From Selaginella moellendorffii (taxonomy: Eukaryota > Streptophyta > Lycopodiopsida > Selaginellales > Selaginellaceae), in the NCBI RefSeq assembly GCF_000143415.4, contig NW_003314270.1:1286806-1350805 (forward strand): DNA of 64,000 nucleotides, in the 5' to 3' direction. Below, piece after piece: positions 29,331 through 41,502 of this stretch. How positions within the stretch are numbered: position 1 is the first letter of the stretch; each line of letters starts with the position of its first letter. Under the pieces are notes generated by a model. The model worked only from the letters and a program-made list of their open reading frames with translations. It was not told where the DNA came from and ran no database searches. The position numbers and the translations under genes are program-made.

Positions 29331-31686
29331 TGTTATATATATAAGGTTTAAGTATAAGTGTATAGTTTCAATGCCATATATTAATATTAGCATAGTGAGA
29401 TTTCGGTAACCGTTGGATTGATTTCAATTCGGACTACTATAAATTAAGGTTTTTTGGGTAATGGATATGCACATTTTCTATATTTATTTTCATATTTCAT
29501 ACATTCACATTGGTGGAGGTGTGGTGCAATTTTGATTATCCCTAATGAGTTCTTGGATTTGGGATTCTGCTATATATCTAACTTTTATATTATCTAGATC
29601 TCCTTTTCCTTATAGCTTTTTTAATTTCTTCTCTTTTGGTCTTTTCCTTTTCATTCATTTTTATAGTAAAGTAATAGTGTCCTCCTTTTTTGACTCTGGA
29701 GTAGCAATTGGTGCAATTACTCGATGTTATATAGTTGTATTTAAACAATCAAACTCAATTAACAATGGAATTTACAATATATGGTATAACTCATTTTACT
29801 CTTGTTGCCAATCCTTGAGTCCTACTAGAGTTCTTCCGTGGGAACCTTGGGGATTATATATACCACTAGTTTGATCACTTCATGATGATTGCTATATATC
29901 ATTTTTGTGATGATGCTTGGCATTTCTATGAATTTGCCATGTGTTTTTAAAAGACAGTGTTGTAATGGTACAATAATTTAAGTGCAGCCACTCGTGAGGA
30001 TTGGAGTATTCTCCCAAACATCTTCAAATATGCATTTGAATATACCAACAATTGTGATAATGCCTTTCAACAATTATATCATTCTTGTTAAGATTTATCT
30101 GAGTCTATGATACAATTTGGCATTTGTTTTTTAAGCTTCTTGCTCCGTGCAGAGCCAAATATATCAGAGTGGATCAAGTTGGGAATGTTATGGCCAACAC
30201 TTTATCAAGATTTTGTAGAACTTGTGTATGCACTTGCTTTCGCCGTCCTTAGCAATGCTCTCACTTGGCACAATGTTATAAAATGTCACTTTTTCCACTT
30301 CTCATTGCACGTCTTTGAACTCCACTTTTTATGGGAGATAATCCTATTCCAATGGAGGTTGATGTTGTTGTTGCCCAAGTTCAAGGACAAGGACAAGGAT
30401 GTGGTCGTGCCTATGATATCCACTATTGAGTGTATAATAAAATTCATCACACTTATCGGCATTGTCGGCATTTTCTGGATTGTCAACCTCTATTTCCTAA
30501 GTGGAGACCTTGGCATTAATAATATTTTGTTGGTGTTGTTGCAGTGGAAAGTCTTGACATTGAGATGCTTTCAAGAAATGAGGAGTTGCATAAGTAGCAA
30601 AGGTACCTTGTGCAAATAAATCAATGACCCCTTTATCTTTTTTTTGAGAGTATTATCAAGGGGTTCATTCGACACAAGTGCATCCAATGTTCACTTTTTA
30701 AGTTTATTTTTATAATAAGAGGTCTTTTATGCTTCTCTTTGTGTTGGTTATACATGCTCGAGTTTATCTTTTATTGTTTAGCATGTTATCACACATTATC
30801 GTCTACATTTGCATCGTGTGTGTAGCGCATGTGATCATAGGATGAGATTTGGATATACTGTCACCGTGGATCCTTGAAACTTTAGGCGATAAATGGGGAT
30901 AAATAGCCACTAAAGGCTCTCTCATCAAGCAATTGCCCCTTTTCTAGTTGGCTTAAGGGGAGAGAGATAAGGTGCGCTACAGTGTGGTAAAGCCAGTTTT
31001 CATTATTTATGGCAATAGCCATACACACCTATATACACGGGATGAGGCAAACTTAGTTGTGTGTATGGGCGGTCTCAAGTTTGAGTTGCAATTATTGCTG
31101 GTACTATTGACTCAAGTTTTTAACTTCATCCCTTGTATGGATTGGTTGTGGCATAATTATGCCACGTGTGACTTTGAGGCCTTTTTATATTTCTATCTTA
31201 TTCTCCTATTCCCTCTTCTGATCCCTCCAATAGTTTTTGTATTGTAATGGTTAACCGACTCATGAAAAAATATGCCGATCTCTATTGTTTAGGGCTAAAA
31301 TTGCAACACATCATCCTATTCCAACTGGGGATGCTCGTCCAATCAAGGTTCACAAGATTTTGTGTGCAAATGTCAAAGAGATGTTAGAAAAGGGTGTTAT
31401 TTAAAAGTTCTAAAGTCCTTAAGCATGTGAATCTCATCTTGTGACAAAGTTTGATGGGAGTATTTATTTTTACATCGATTATCATCAATTAAATGAAGTG
31501 ACAATCCCAGACATATACCTTCTTTCTCACACTACTGATCTCTTAGATCATTTTAAGAGAAGTCTTTAATTCACCAAGTTAGATATTGTTTTTGGGTACT
31601 GGCATGTACCAATGGCCGAGAAAAATATTCCTAAGATTACTTTTCATACACCATTTGGTTTATACAAGTTTTTAATGATGCCATTA

Positions 31687-32395
31687 TAAACAACTAAAGA
31701 GAACGACTTGAAAGGCAATCCATGGGGTTCAAATATAAAGGGAAAGAGCCCACTTCCAATCGGTTAAGGGTTTTGCGATATTTGGGGTTAAGTGTCATTG
31801 GGTTTAAATATTATTGGGTTGGGTGACCTCTCAAAAAATCCAAATTCAAGAGGTTATATTTTATATCAAAGAAGGTTTAGGGTCTGACTCTATTGGTTCG
31901 CTTAGGGGAATCACACCATATATTGATTAACATTTAATAAGTCTAATTTACTCCGAGGGGTAAGGTGTTAAGATAGCAAAGCTTTTAGGAGAGTTATAAC
32001 TCTCAACTTTCATTCACGAGGGTATAAATTTACAAGGAAGTGTGGTGAATTATAAGCAACTAAAGAGAATAGTTTAATTTTCTCCAGTTGGGCTTGACCC
32101 AAGGGGTAGAGTGTCAAAAGAGCAGGGCTCTTAGAAGAGTTCCAACTTTTAGCTTTTGTTCACGAGGGTACGAACTTGTAGGGAAGTGTGGTGAATTATA
32201 AGTAACCAAAGAGAACGGTTTGAGAAATGATCCATGGGGTTCAAATATATAAGGAAAGGGTTTATGAACAATAATGCACCTTCTTTTCCAATCAGTTAAG
32301 GGTCTTGGGATATTTAGGCTTAAACATCCTTGGGTTTAAATAGTATTGAGCTGGGTGATCTTTTGGGAAGTTTAAATTTAAGAACTTACAGCCAT
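31687..32395. repeat. Insertion with internal direct repeats, splitting the RT domain
   Basis: About 700 bp interrupt the RT reading between FLMMP and the ALTTF block. Within it, 31690-31840 and 32195-32370 are similar to each other (both contain CCATGGGGTTCAAATATA and GGGTTTAAATA.TATTG). A second pair, about 31955-32080 and 32100-32220, shares TTCACGAGGGTA and AGTGTGGTGAATTATAAG. The insertion has no coding potential that I can see. Confidence 0.6.
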
Positions 32396-32556
32396 TTGAT
32401 TTGAATAATGCTCTAACAACTTTCTAATGAATGATGGATATAATTCTTTATGATATGCTAGGAGTGACTACTGACTTCATTGATAATGTCTTGATTCACT
32501 CGGAAAGGACATGAGAAGAACACATCCATGATGTTTGTAAGGTGTTGGATCAACTC

Positions 32557-32770
32557 ACCTACAAATCTACTAATGCCTCCTTTTGATCTTCTTTCATATC
32601 CCAGCCCATCCACAAGAGAATTTTGACATCTTAGTGTCACCATGGATCTTATAAGTGCTTAATAAGTTCCTCTAGATCATGGCATTGGGTTCCACTAGCA
32701 TGGTGGCGATCAAGTGTTTAGTGACTTCTAACTTCATTAATGATGTCTTGATCCACTCGGAAGGGATATA
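32557..32770 (+). mobile_element. Mosaic segment in the gypsy RT region: pol 3'-end piece, captured PPR piece, RT piece repeated
   Basis: Three blocks follow one another. 32557-32622 repeats the sequence found near the end of pol (34798-34866). 32634-32720 matches the antisense of a PPR E-motif segment (compare 24945-25030); its minus strand still reads HLIATMLVEPNAMI against RLIAAMPVEPDAVI. 32720-32768 repeats the RT block at 32464-32513 (GTCTTGAT.CACTCGGAA). This pattern suits template switching during reverse transcription. Confidence 0.65.
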
Positions 32771-34960
32771 AGCTTGCAAGTTGATTTTGACAAACTGGTG
32801 GTTGTTCCAAGGTTTCCCTACTCTAAAGTGTGTGAATGATATGCAACATTTCTTGGGCAAGGTGTAATATTTTAGTTATTTTATTGATCATCTTTTTTAT
32901 CACATTACACCGTTACAAGTGTTGCTCAAGTTGTCAATGTTATTTTTCATCTAGTATGTGGACTATGAGCGGGTGTTTTATTGACGACTCTTCCAATTTT
33001 GGTGTATCCTAACTACACTTGATTTTTCATTTTATGCATAGATGCTTTTGATATTGGTTTTAAAGGTGTGTTAATACAAGAGAGTTTGAGTGTGCCTGGT
33101 CAACACCATTTTGTTGCATATATCAACACAACCAAGTGAAGTGAACTATTCCATAACATAGAAGGAGTGTTTAGTAGTAGTTTAGGGTTTCAAGAAATTT
33201 CATACATGTCTATATGATTCTCGAACATTACTAAAAGGTGATCATGTTGCATTTACTTCATTATTAAAGTAGAATAACTTGGCTAGTCGTACTGCTCAAT
33301 GGGCTTTTAAACTTCACATATATAATTTTGATGTTGTTCATCACTTGGGGAGTTTTATGGCTGATGTTGATGCCCTTTTTTGAGCTCCTTTTCCTTCTTC
33401 ACTCTTTTCTCATGTTTTTTACGAGCCTATTATTCTAGCATCTGTGCATTTTTTAAATGAGAATTTTGTACCATATATGGTTGCTATACTTGATGTTTAA
33501 TGTCCATAAGATGCAGAGCAAGATTTACCTTCCATTGATGAGGTTTGTGAGGCTCAAGAAATTGAACTGTGGATTCGAAGTCTTTGCAATGGGTTTAAGA
33601 GTATTGCATCACTTATTAATGATTTAACATTTTGGCGTTTACATTCTTAATATTACCTTGAGAACAGTCTTTTTTATTTTATGGGGATATATCTTGATGA
33701 TCATTTATGGCTAGTGGTGCTTTCAATATTTATTCTATATTTTCTCCATACCTACTATAATTCTTTTGTTCTAGACAAGCATATGGGATATTGTCATGTG
33801 ACCAAGAAGTTACAATAGTTTTTATATTGGCCAGAGGTGTGATATAATATTATTTAGTATATGCATAACTGCATTTGGTGCTAAGCTCGTAATATTCCCC
33901 CTCGTATTGCAAAACGATAGTTAGAGTCAATTATAATTTCCCATCCATTTGAGTTGATGACATTTGATTTAATAGGGCCTTTTCCATGGTCGACTGTTAA
34001 CAATAAGTATATCATTATTGCTTTTGATTATTTGACTTGCTAAATGGAAATCAATGTTCTTATTAGTGCATCTGCAACTGTTATTGGATACTTCCTCCTT
34101 AATTAAGTGGTGTTTTAGAAATTTTTTCTGGAGTGGATTCGTTCATATAATGGTCATGCATTTATACGCTGAAGCATTTCAAGTTTTGACGTCTCGGTTA
34201 GGGATATGCCACACTTTCATGAGTGTTTATCATCTAATTAGATGGTAAGGTGGAATGTCTTATTTGAACTTTCGAAGGGATGATCATGAAGTATATAAAC
34301 TTTTAGCGTTTAGATTGGGATTGTTATTTGCTATCTTTTCGGTATACGCATGCCACAAGGGTGTAAAGTTTTGTTGATGCTTCACCTCTATATAATCATT
34401 ATCCAATATTACCAATGAGATTTGGTTTACTTATGCAATTGCCATGAATTGTTCATGTTAGGTCGTGGGATCAATATTTAATGAGCATTCTTCCATTTTT
34501 CCGAGTAAAGTCTACTAAACACTTAGGCTATATACAAATAGGACAACAACAACATTATAACTCCCATCATTGTCCATTTGTAAAGTACAAAGTAAATGAT
34601 TTGGTGTTAGTCTATTTCCCAATTTTACAATATATGGTTTATCTAAGGGGCTTCTTAATCAGTGGAAATGACAATATGGTATGTTGAACCTTATAAATTT
34701 GTGGTTCAGCTTGACATCCAACAACCTGATCCTCTAGAAAATTTGCCTATACAATGCTTAAAATGTTTTGCACAAAAGGATTAAAAACAACTAACACCAT
34801 CTATAAATTTACTAATGCCTCCTCCTGATATTCTTCCAAATCCTAGTCCATTCACAAGAGAACCTTAACAGTCTTCCATCATTTCGAGAGGAGGGGATGA
34901 TATGAAGTCTAAATATACATCTACAATGCCATATAATGTAAGATTGATGCTATCATGGAG

Positions 34961-36358
34961 GCTGCCAGATTGTGAAAACTACAAGCCTAAGCGGCTCTGT
35001 CATCAATGATCCTTGGCTTGCCGATCCAACACGGACGAAAGTCAATCAGGACCTCTGTGCCGCTGTTGGTATTTTCAAGTGGCTTTGGATCAGACGAAGG
35101 CAATCTCAACAGAAGGCCGAGAAGAAGAGTTGGCGCTGCTGCTTCAGCTACACAGATTGTACGGCGACAAGATCAGCAGCTGGATAGTTTTATCAACCAC
35201 TGGGAAAAGCAAATACGGGTTCTACTGCAGTGAGACTCTAGCCAGGGGTATTGAGTGGCTTGCGACTTTAGTGCCGGCTCAGCCAGAGCTTCATGCTGTG
35301 GATCTCCGCGACTTGGTGGCAGAAAAGCTCTACTCTACGTTAAACTCGTCACGTGAAGAAACCAAAGCCGGGCCCGGAGACTACGTCTTCAGCAAAGCGC
35401 TCCACGACGCTACAGCGGAGGTGACAAATGCTGCCAGTACGAGTCCCAGTCACTGGCCTCCTCCCGACCTTGCGACTTCGTCGGAAGATTGGTATAAGGA
35501 TCAGGACACTCCTCCCGCGGGCTGGAACAGCTTTGCGACTTAGCAGCCAATTTTCTATGCGCTGGAGCTCTGCCGACTGCGTCCCTTTCCTCGTCTTGAC
35601 GAACGAACCACGTTTGCTCTGGCTCTCTCACCATTGTCGGCGGTGGCTCCCCGACTGCGTGAGAGCTCAATACATGTCTCTACTGGAAGTGTACCTGAGG
35701 AAGCTCGGCTACGAAGAACTGGAGGCTAACCGTGTCGCAGCCAGCATTTTGGATGGAGCAGTGAGCCTCGAGTGGTCGGAAGGTGGCCGCGCGGGCGTCG
35801 GGTGTTTCGGAGCATTTTCTGGACGAAGCTGATGCGTCCCAACAGCGAGCCTCCCCGACGGTTTATCTCTTGCGCGAGATCTCCTTTCACAGAGACGTGG
35901 TAGGGGACTACAAAAAGAGTCTCGCGTTTGCTTCTCGGCTCCAAGGTGGCAACTTCCCCGAGTCGATCCAGGTGAGTTTTGTGGAAAGATACAACCAGCA
36001 GTACACCGAGACTGCCTGTGATACTGCAACTTCAAAGCCAGAGGACGTTATGCTCAGGCACGAGCTCAAGTACCTGAGAAGCGGAGATGAGCTCGAGCTA
36101 CTTCCGAAGGCAGTGCTACCTCAGCCGGAGCCAGAGGCACGACTGGACGAGCTAGTGGCAAGGCTGGACAAAAGGCTGGATGAAAACACTCAGGCAGCAG
36201 CGACTGGACTGGAAGAAATTCCTCAGCCGTGGACAGAGGACACGAAGCTGCTCGTGCTCACGCCAGAGGGGATCGACTTGGAAGTTTTGGAAGTGACGAG
36301 CCCGAGGTCTTCAAGCTCGGACAGCTACAAGAGGTTTAACGAGCTCTTGAGTAGCTAG
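34961..36358 (+). pseudogene. Broken gene of unknown family, GC-richer than its surroundings
   Basis: Three adjacent open stretches in three frames: 35013-35543 (EELALLLQLHRLYGDKISSW, GDYVFSKALHD), 35640-35790 (QYMSLLEVYLRKLGYEELEA, RVAASILDGAVSLEWSEG) and 35790-36358 (VYLLREISFHRDVVGDYKKS, then an acidic Glu/Pro/Leu tail ending FNELLSS). Another frame reads LEQLCDLAANFLCAGALP at about 35522-35575. The joins have no credible introns, so frameshifts are likely. Helical, leucine-rich composition; no family recognised. It lies directly after the truncated 3' LTR. Confidence 0.45.
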
Positions 36359-36644
36359 ACGCTCGTCTCTGGCAAGCTACTTTGGTGTTTTTTAATAACT
36401 ACTTGGCAAATGTTTGTAAATGTATTCATTTCTTTTCAAGGAAACCACAGGGTAGCTTTGTGTAGGTCGTCTCGTTTTGCCACTGCCAAAGCGTACACTT
36501 CCATCTACCTATCGCTATGGAACATTGTTCTATGTCACCGTTGCAATCTCATGGCGTTGCAAAAACAAAAGGAAGTTAGAGAAACTATAAAGAAAACTAA
36601 AGAGAACATAGACCTGGGGTTGAAGCCTCTCAGTTCGTTAAAAC
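36359..36644. other. Spacer between the broken gene and the tandem repeat
   Basis: No coding or structural signal recognised. Confidence 0.3.
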
Positions 36645-38760
36645 AAGCATTTTGGTTAGAACAAGCACCTGTCAAACTTCGACTTCCATATCCTTGAACA
36701 GCCGGAGTTTTCATGATCGTTGTTTTCATTGAGGTTGGACCATTGTCATGAACGTCTTCAACTGGATTGAAGTTCTGAAGTCGCAGATGCCCAACGTTGT
36801 TTCTCAGCTCGCAGGTCTTGCGTTGAGCGCAGCAGCAACATCGCTGACAATCTCTCCAAAATGTTGACACAGAATCTCTCCAATCTCGTAGCATTTTTCT
36901 TCTTGGACACAGCGTTTTTTAGTTCTTATCGTGGTTGAACAGCACCAACATGTCACTTGTCTTTTTCATGACAAGAAATTAGAACAAATTGAAACACACA
37001 CAAACCTGACAACATGAAGCTAAGTTTGTCAACTTTCAATGATCGTTAGTTTCCCTTCCCGTTGAAAGTTTCTTGGGCCGTTGTTTGCACTTAGTTTGTT
37101 TGAGTTGTTTGAGCATATCATCTTAGCTTGACTGTGTCACTGGCTCCCTTTTGCGTTGAGCATACCCCGTCGACAATCTCAATCGAAAAGAAAGAGCGTC
37201 TTCAAACGTTGAGAGTTTCAACAAATTCTTGATTGCTTCTAGCCTCTCTTTTATCGTTGATCATTCTAGAGCATATTTCTTGTCTCCGGCAAATCTCTCT
37301 TGTTTCGTTGTCTTACTCACTGAACTTACCTTGCGAGGTGGAGAGGTGCGAGAGTGGACCGGGCCTGTCAAGGATCAGCGACGGATCATGATCGTTGCTT
37401 TCATTGAGGTTGGACCATTGTCATGTACATTTTCAACAAACGTTTTGGTTAGAACAAACAGCTCACGAACCTGTTAAACTTCGACTTCCATATCGTTGGA
37501 CAGCCAGAGTTTTCATGATCGTTGTTTTCGTTGAGGTTGGACCATTGTCATGTACGTCTTCAACTGGATTGAAGTTTTGAAGATTGCAGATGCCTTACGT
37601 TGTTTCTCAGCTCCCAGGTCTTGCGTTGAGCAGCAGCAACATCGCTGACAATCTCTACAAAATGTTGACATAGAATCTCTCCAATCTCGTAGCATTTTTC
37701 TTCTTGGACACAGCATGTTTTAGTTCTTATCGTGGTTGAGCAGCACCAACATGTCACTTGTCTTTTTCATGACAAGAACTTAGAACAAATTGAAACACAC
37801 ACAAACCTGACAACAAGTTTCCCTTCGCGTTGAGAGTTCCTTGGACCGTTGTTTTGCACTTAGCTTGTTTGAGTTGTTTGATCAAGCATATCATATTAAC
37901 TTGGACTGTGTGCGTTGAGCATAGCATCGAAAAGAAAGAGCGTCTTCAAACGTTGAGAGTTTCAACACGAATTCTTAATCGCCTCTAGCCTAGAGAATAC
38001 CTCTTAGCTCGTTGCAAGCAGCTTCGCTTTCTTGCCTCCAGCAAATCTCTCTTGTTTCGTTGTCTTACTCTAAACGAACTTACCTTGCGAGGTGAGAGTG
38101 GACTTGATCCGTCGCTGATCCTTGACCGGCCCTGATCGTTGTTTTCATTGAGGTTGGACCATTGTCATGTAGAACTTCAGCTGGATTTAAGTTCTGAAGA
38201 TCGCAGTTTCCCAACGTTGTTTCTCAGCTCGCAGATCTTGTGTTGAGCGCAGCAACAACACAACTCAAAGCTCCAAAACGTTGACACAAAATCTCTCCAA
38301 TCTCTTCTCTTCTTGGCACACACTGTGACATGGGAGTTTTTCAGTTCTTATCGTCGTTGAGCAGCACCAGCATGTCACTTGGCTTCTTCATGACAAGAAA
38401 TTAGAACAAATCGAAACACACGCGAACCTGGCAACGTGAAAATAAGTATCGTTGATCGTTAGTTTTGTTCGTATTCAAACAGCGTTGTCCACATCGGTGA
38501 GTTTCCCTTCGCGTTGAGAGTTCCTTGGCCCGTTGTCTTGCACTTTGCTTGTTTGAGTTGTTTGTGTTACTGGCTCCCTTTTGCGTTGCAATCGAAAAGA
38601 GGTGTCTTCAAGCGTTGAGAGTTTCAACACGATTTCTTGATCGCCTCCAGCATACCTCTTAGCTCGTTGCAAGCAGCTTCGCTTTCCAAATCTCTGTCTT
38701 ACTCCTAACGCAAAGAAAAGCCCTACCTAAACAAACTTACCTTGCGAGGGTGGAGAGAGG
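36645..38760. repeat. Three-copy long tandem repeat
   Basis: The anchor GAGGTTGGACCATTGTCATG occurs at about 36731, 37406 (partial extra copy), 37532 and 38150. Each anchor is followed in order by CTGGATT.AAGTT, a CAGCTCGCAG or CAGCTCCCAG block, ATCTCTCCAATCTC, CAGCACCA.CATGTCACTTG, TTCCTTGG or TTTCTTGG, and AACTTACCTTGCGAGG. Unit length is therefore about 800 then 620 bp, differing by deletions. Each unit ends in a segment that on the minus strand reads CTCGCAAG|GTAAGT, a perfect splice donor. Short GTTGAG words are frequent throughout. Confidence 0.7.
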
Positions 38761-38832
38761 CGAAGCGGCCTACCTGGAGCTCCGATCAATGGGCAGAGTG
38801 GAAGGGTCGCGAAACCCAAGACGCGGCATCCA

Positions 38833-39477
38833 TCACTGCTCTAGCCCTTTATCACCGATGAGCCCTAAACTTGAGCTAAGTACCACTGTTTTATATAGAC
38901 AGGGCAAAAAGGGGAAGTTCTCAATTAGTGCAAAACGAAGAATCTTACTTGATCCAGAAGCTTCCCGTGCTGGCAACAGCAGCACGGAAGAGCCAACCAG
39001 CAGGCTCCGATCAGCAGGATTCCTCGAGCCGGCGATAGGATCCGTATGCATCGTGTTAAACAAACACAACATGAAATGCGTCTCCGACGAGCAGCATGTC
39101 GCCTTCCTTATACAGCTTGCCACGTTCAGGTTCTCGTCAATGCTGAACAGATGCTGCAGATCCTCCAGGAGTTGCGTGTTGCATGTATAATCCCCAAAAC
39201 TTGGACAAGTCCAAAGCTCGTCCCACTGCACCCTGTTTGTGAACTTTTGAAAAGTAGAAGATTCAGAGTTTGGCTCTTCAAATAAAGAATGAGATCTTAC
39301 TTTGGTGCACGTCCTGCTTGGTTGCTGTTGTTGCTGCTGCTGGTTCCAGTTCTGGCCAGTAAAACACTTCCTGAAGCCAGAAGTTTCCAACTTGAGATCC
39401 TTGTGGACGTTGTCTTTGGCAGTGCTGGCCAAAGCTGTCTTTGGTTTCAACGAGACGAGAAACCAAATAGTTTGCAC
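38833..39477 (-). CDS. Hypothetical ORF, low confidence
   Basis: Open minus-strand frame of 214 codons from a non-ATG start, containing a short Gln run (WNQQQQQQQPSRT) and a Cys-containing stretch (CIRKATCCSSETHFMLCLFN). No family is recognised. A splice donor (CTCGCAAG|GTAAGT, about 38745) lies downstream on the same strand at the edge of the tandem repeat, so it might be an exon of a larger minus-strand transcript. It may equally be chance. Confidence 0.2.
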   Translation of the reverse strand: MQTIWFLVSLKPKTALASTAKDNVHKDLKLETSGFRKCFTGQNWNQQQQQQQPSRTCTKVRSHSLFEEPNSESSTFQKFTNRVQWDELWTCPSFGDYTCNTQLLEDLQHLFSIDENLNVASCIRKATCCSSETHFMLCLFNTMHTDPIAGSRNPADRSLLVGSSVLLLPAREASGSSKILRFALIENFPFLPCLYKTVVLSSSLGLIGDKGLEQ

Positions 39478-39534
39478 TTGCGGTGAGAATTGTTTGCATT
39501 ACCTCTCGTAAGGGGCTCTTCACCTCCTGAAAGG

Positions 39535-39830
39535 GTGGTAATTGTTGGATTGATTTGAATGTAAATTATTTGCTTATGTATATACGTTAGGGTTTTTGGG
39601 CTAATGGATGTGCATATTTTTATATGTATATATGTATGTATATGTGTATGTATGTATGTATTTATATTTGTATATGTGTATATGTCCTTGCGATCATTAA
39701 CAGGTAATATATTAATTATATTAAGTTTAGGATTAAATCTACTCCATTCATTCATGTATATAAGGAGAAGTTTAAATACCTATTTCTAAATCTCAAGCAT
39801 TCACATCAGTGAAAAGTGAAAGTGAGGACC
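39535..39830 (+). mobile_element. Second LTR-like fragment related to the gypsy 5' LTR
   Basis: GTAATTGTTGGATTGATTT and the following TTTTTGGGCTAATGGATGTGCATA match, in order, the segment at 29410-29480 of the gypsy 5' LTR. A TATG/TGTA microsatellite fills 39618-39685. No internal retroelement coding follows, so this is a solo or truncated LTR. Confidence 0.5.
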
Positions 39831-41502
39831 TTTGCAATTTATCTTTAGAGGGCAAGGTTTTTTTGGTAATGTTTTATATTCAGGGTTATGCTTTCATTTT
39901 TATTCTTTCAAATTTAAAATTGTAACTATCAGATTTGAAATTTTTTTTAATCTCTATTACATTCTCTTCTTCTATAATGCCAATTATCGATTAAAGAGTA
40001 TATCACTTTAAATTACTCCATTGAATTGAGTTTTTGATGTTATAATGTATGATTATATTGGTGTTATACCTATCCTTTGTGTATTATCATCTCTAACTCT
40101 CATAAGACGTGATTATATAGCTTCTATTCTTAGTGTCTTGCCATCTCCTATTGATATGGGTATAATTGTGATATTGTGATTGTAGAGATATTAATGATTA
40201 AATAATGTTTACAAGCTTAAATGGAATTCTATTGATAAAGAATTCAAGATGAGTTGAAGATTTAGTGGGGTAAGTGTTGATTTTTTAATCTACCATTTGA
40301 TCCTTTATATTTGTATATTGCTCTTTCTCAACTTTTTTTTTTAATTTCTCAGTTTAAGCCACTTTCTCATGTTTCTAATGCTTTTTTCTCATCTACAATA
40401 TTTTCTTTTCCTAAGATATCAATAATTTGTGACTTTTATCATTCTCATTTTTAAACCAGCATTGAGTTAAGTGTTTTTTGGTTTTTGTTATACAAAATCT
40501 GAATGTTGAGTATATATATAAAGTTGAAAATCTTGCTTTTGTTTTGTTAGTGGAGGTTTAAGGTGTGTGTTGAGGAAGTTCAACAATGTGAATCTGTTAT
40601 TTATGTTATGGTCATTAACATATTTTGTAACAAGAGGTCTTTTGTTTTCCAAGTGTTTGAACACATTTTCTTCTTTTTATTTTTTCATTTTTAATTTAAT
40701 AGTTTCTCTTATTTGCCTTGACATTTCAAACTTTCTTTTTTCAAAAAAAGAGGTGGAGGAGTGATGAGAATGATGGAGTGAGGATTTATTGATAAAGCAA
40801 AAAAGAACAACATGGATTGTAAGTGAGTACAAGTATAGTGAGTACAAAGATACTAAATTTGAATAAAACATCTACCACAAATCTAGTGAGGTTAAACAAA
40901 TATGGTAATAAAATGAAGTTGAATATAGGTAACAGAGTGAGGTTAAGTGTAATAAGTTTTTATGAAACTAGTGTTTCAGATTTTTTTTCTGTCAAGGAAG
41001 GTATATTGAGGATGTGAAAGATAAATAAAGCAAATTTAACTTATTATATGTAGTGTTGAATGTTGACAAGAAAGAAGACGCAAAGATAAATTTTATTGAT
41101 CAAGTTAATAATAGTCTTAAATGATGGCTAGCAAACAAATTTAGTGATGAAATATATTATTTATTACAATAATGTTTTGTGGATTATAATGGTTTTCAAA
41201 GTGCCTTGCTTTAGTTCAAAATTATAACTTTAAAATTAGTTCAAAAATTAAGCATTACACACAGAATTATAACTGATTCATTGGGGTTTTCTAATTAATT
41301 GATGCTTGTGCCATGACTTTGGGTTTTATTTTTGTTATGGTTGTCAGCAATTATATTAGTGGCAATTTTATAATTTTAACAGGCTAATTATATAATTTAT
41401 TACACTAAGATTCTTTCAAAAGTAACTTCTTATGGCTGTGAGATTCTAACATCAGCTGAGGAGTAGATGGAAAGCCAGGTGAGACGGGATAACTTCTCCC
41501 TT
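39831..41502. other. AT-rich intergenic DNA, nothing recognised
   Basis: Long T- and A-rich tracts with no coding pattern, ending just before the FYV7 gene. Confidence 0.45.

Larger units (their letters stand above)
29331..34960 (+). mobile_element. Decayed Ty3/gypsy LTR retrotransposon
   Basis: The pol domains appear in Ty3/gypsy order on the plus strand, each broken by stops. Protease end: MDWLWHNYATCDFEAF (about 31134-31182). Reverse transcriptase: HHPIPTGDARPIKVHK, FYIDYHQLNEV, FHTPFGLYKFLMMP (31290-31686), resuming with ALTTF and DFIDNVLIHSE (32405-32510). RNase H: DAFDIG and LHIYNFDVVHHLGSF (33040-33365). Integrase: a zinc-finger region with GYCHVTKKL (33785-33885), a core with FDLIGPF (33965 on), and a C-terminal part near 34500-34660. 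A putative 5' LTR lies at 29331-29510. A purine-rich GAGAGGAGGGGA (34886-34897) precedes a truncated 3' LTR at 34898-34960. The two LTRs share AATGCCATATA. It cannot be autonomous. Confidence 0.8.

Noticed and set aside
31700-32300. tRNA-like GGTTCAAAT motifs in the gypsy insertion
   Set aside because: No acceptor, D or anticodon arms can be formed around them; they recur because the segment is internally duplicated.
36645-38760. CRISPR-like repeat array
   Set aside because: Units are hundreds of bases long, variable, and in a plant nuclear context; there are no short regular repeats with spacers.
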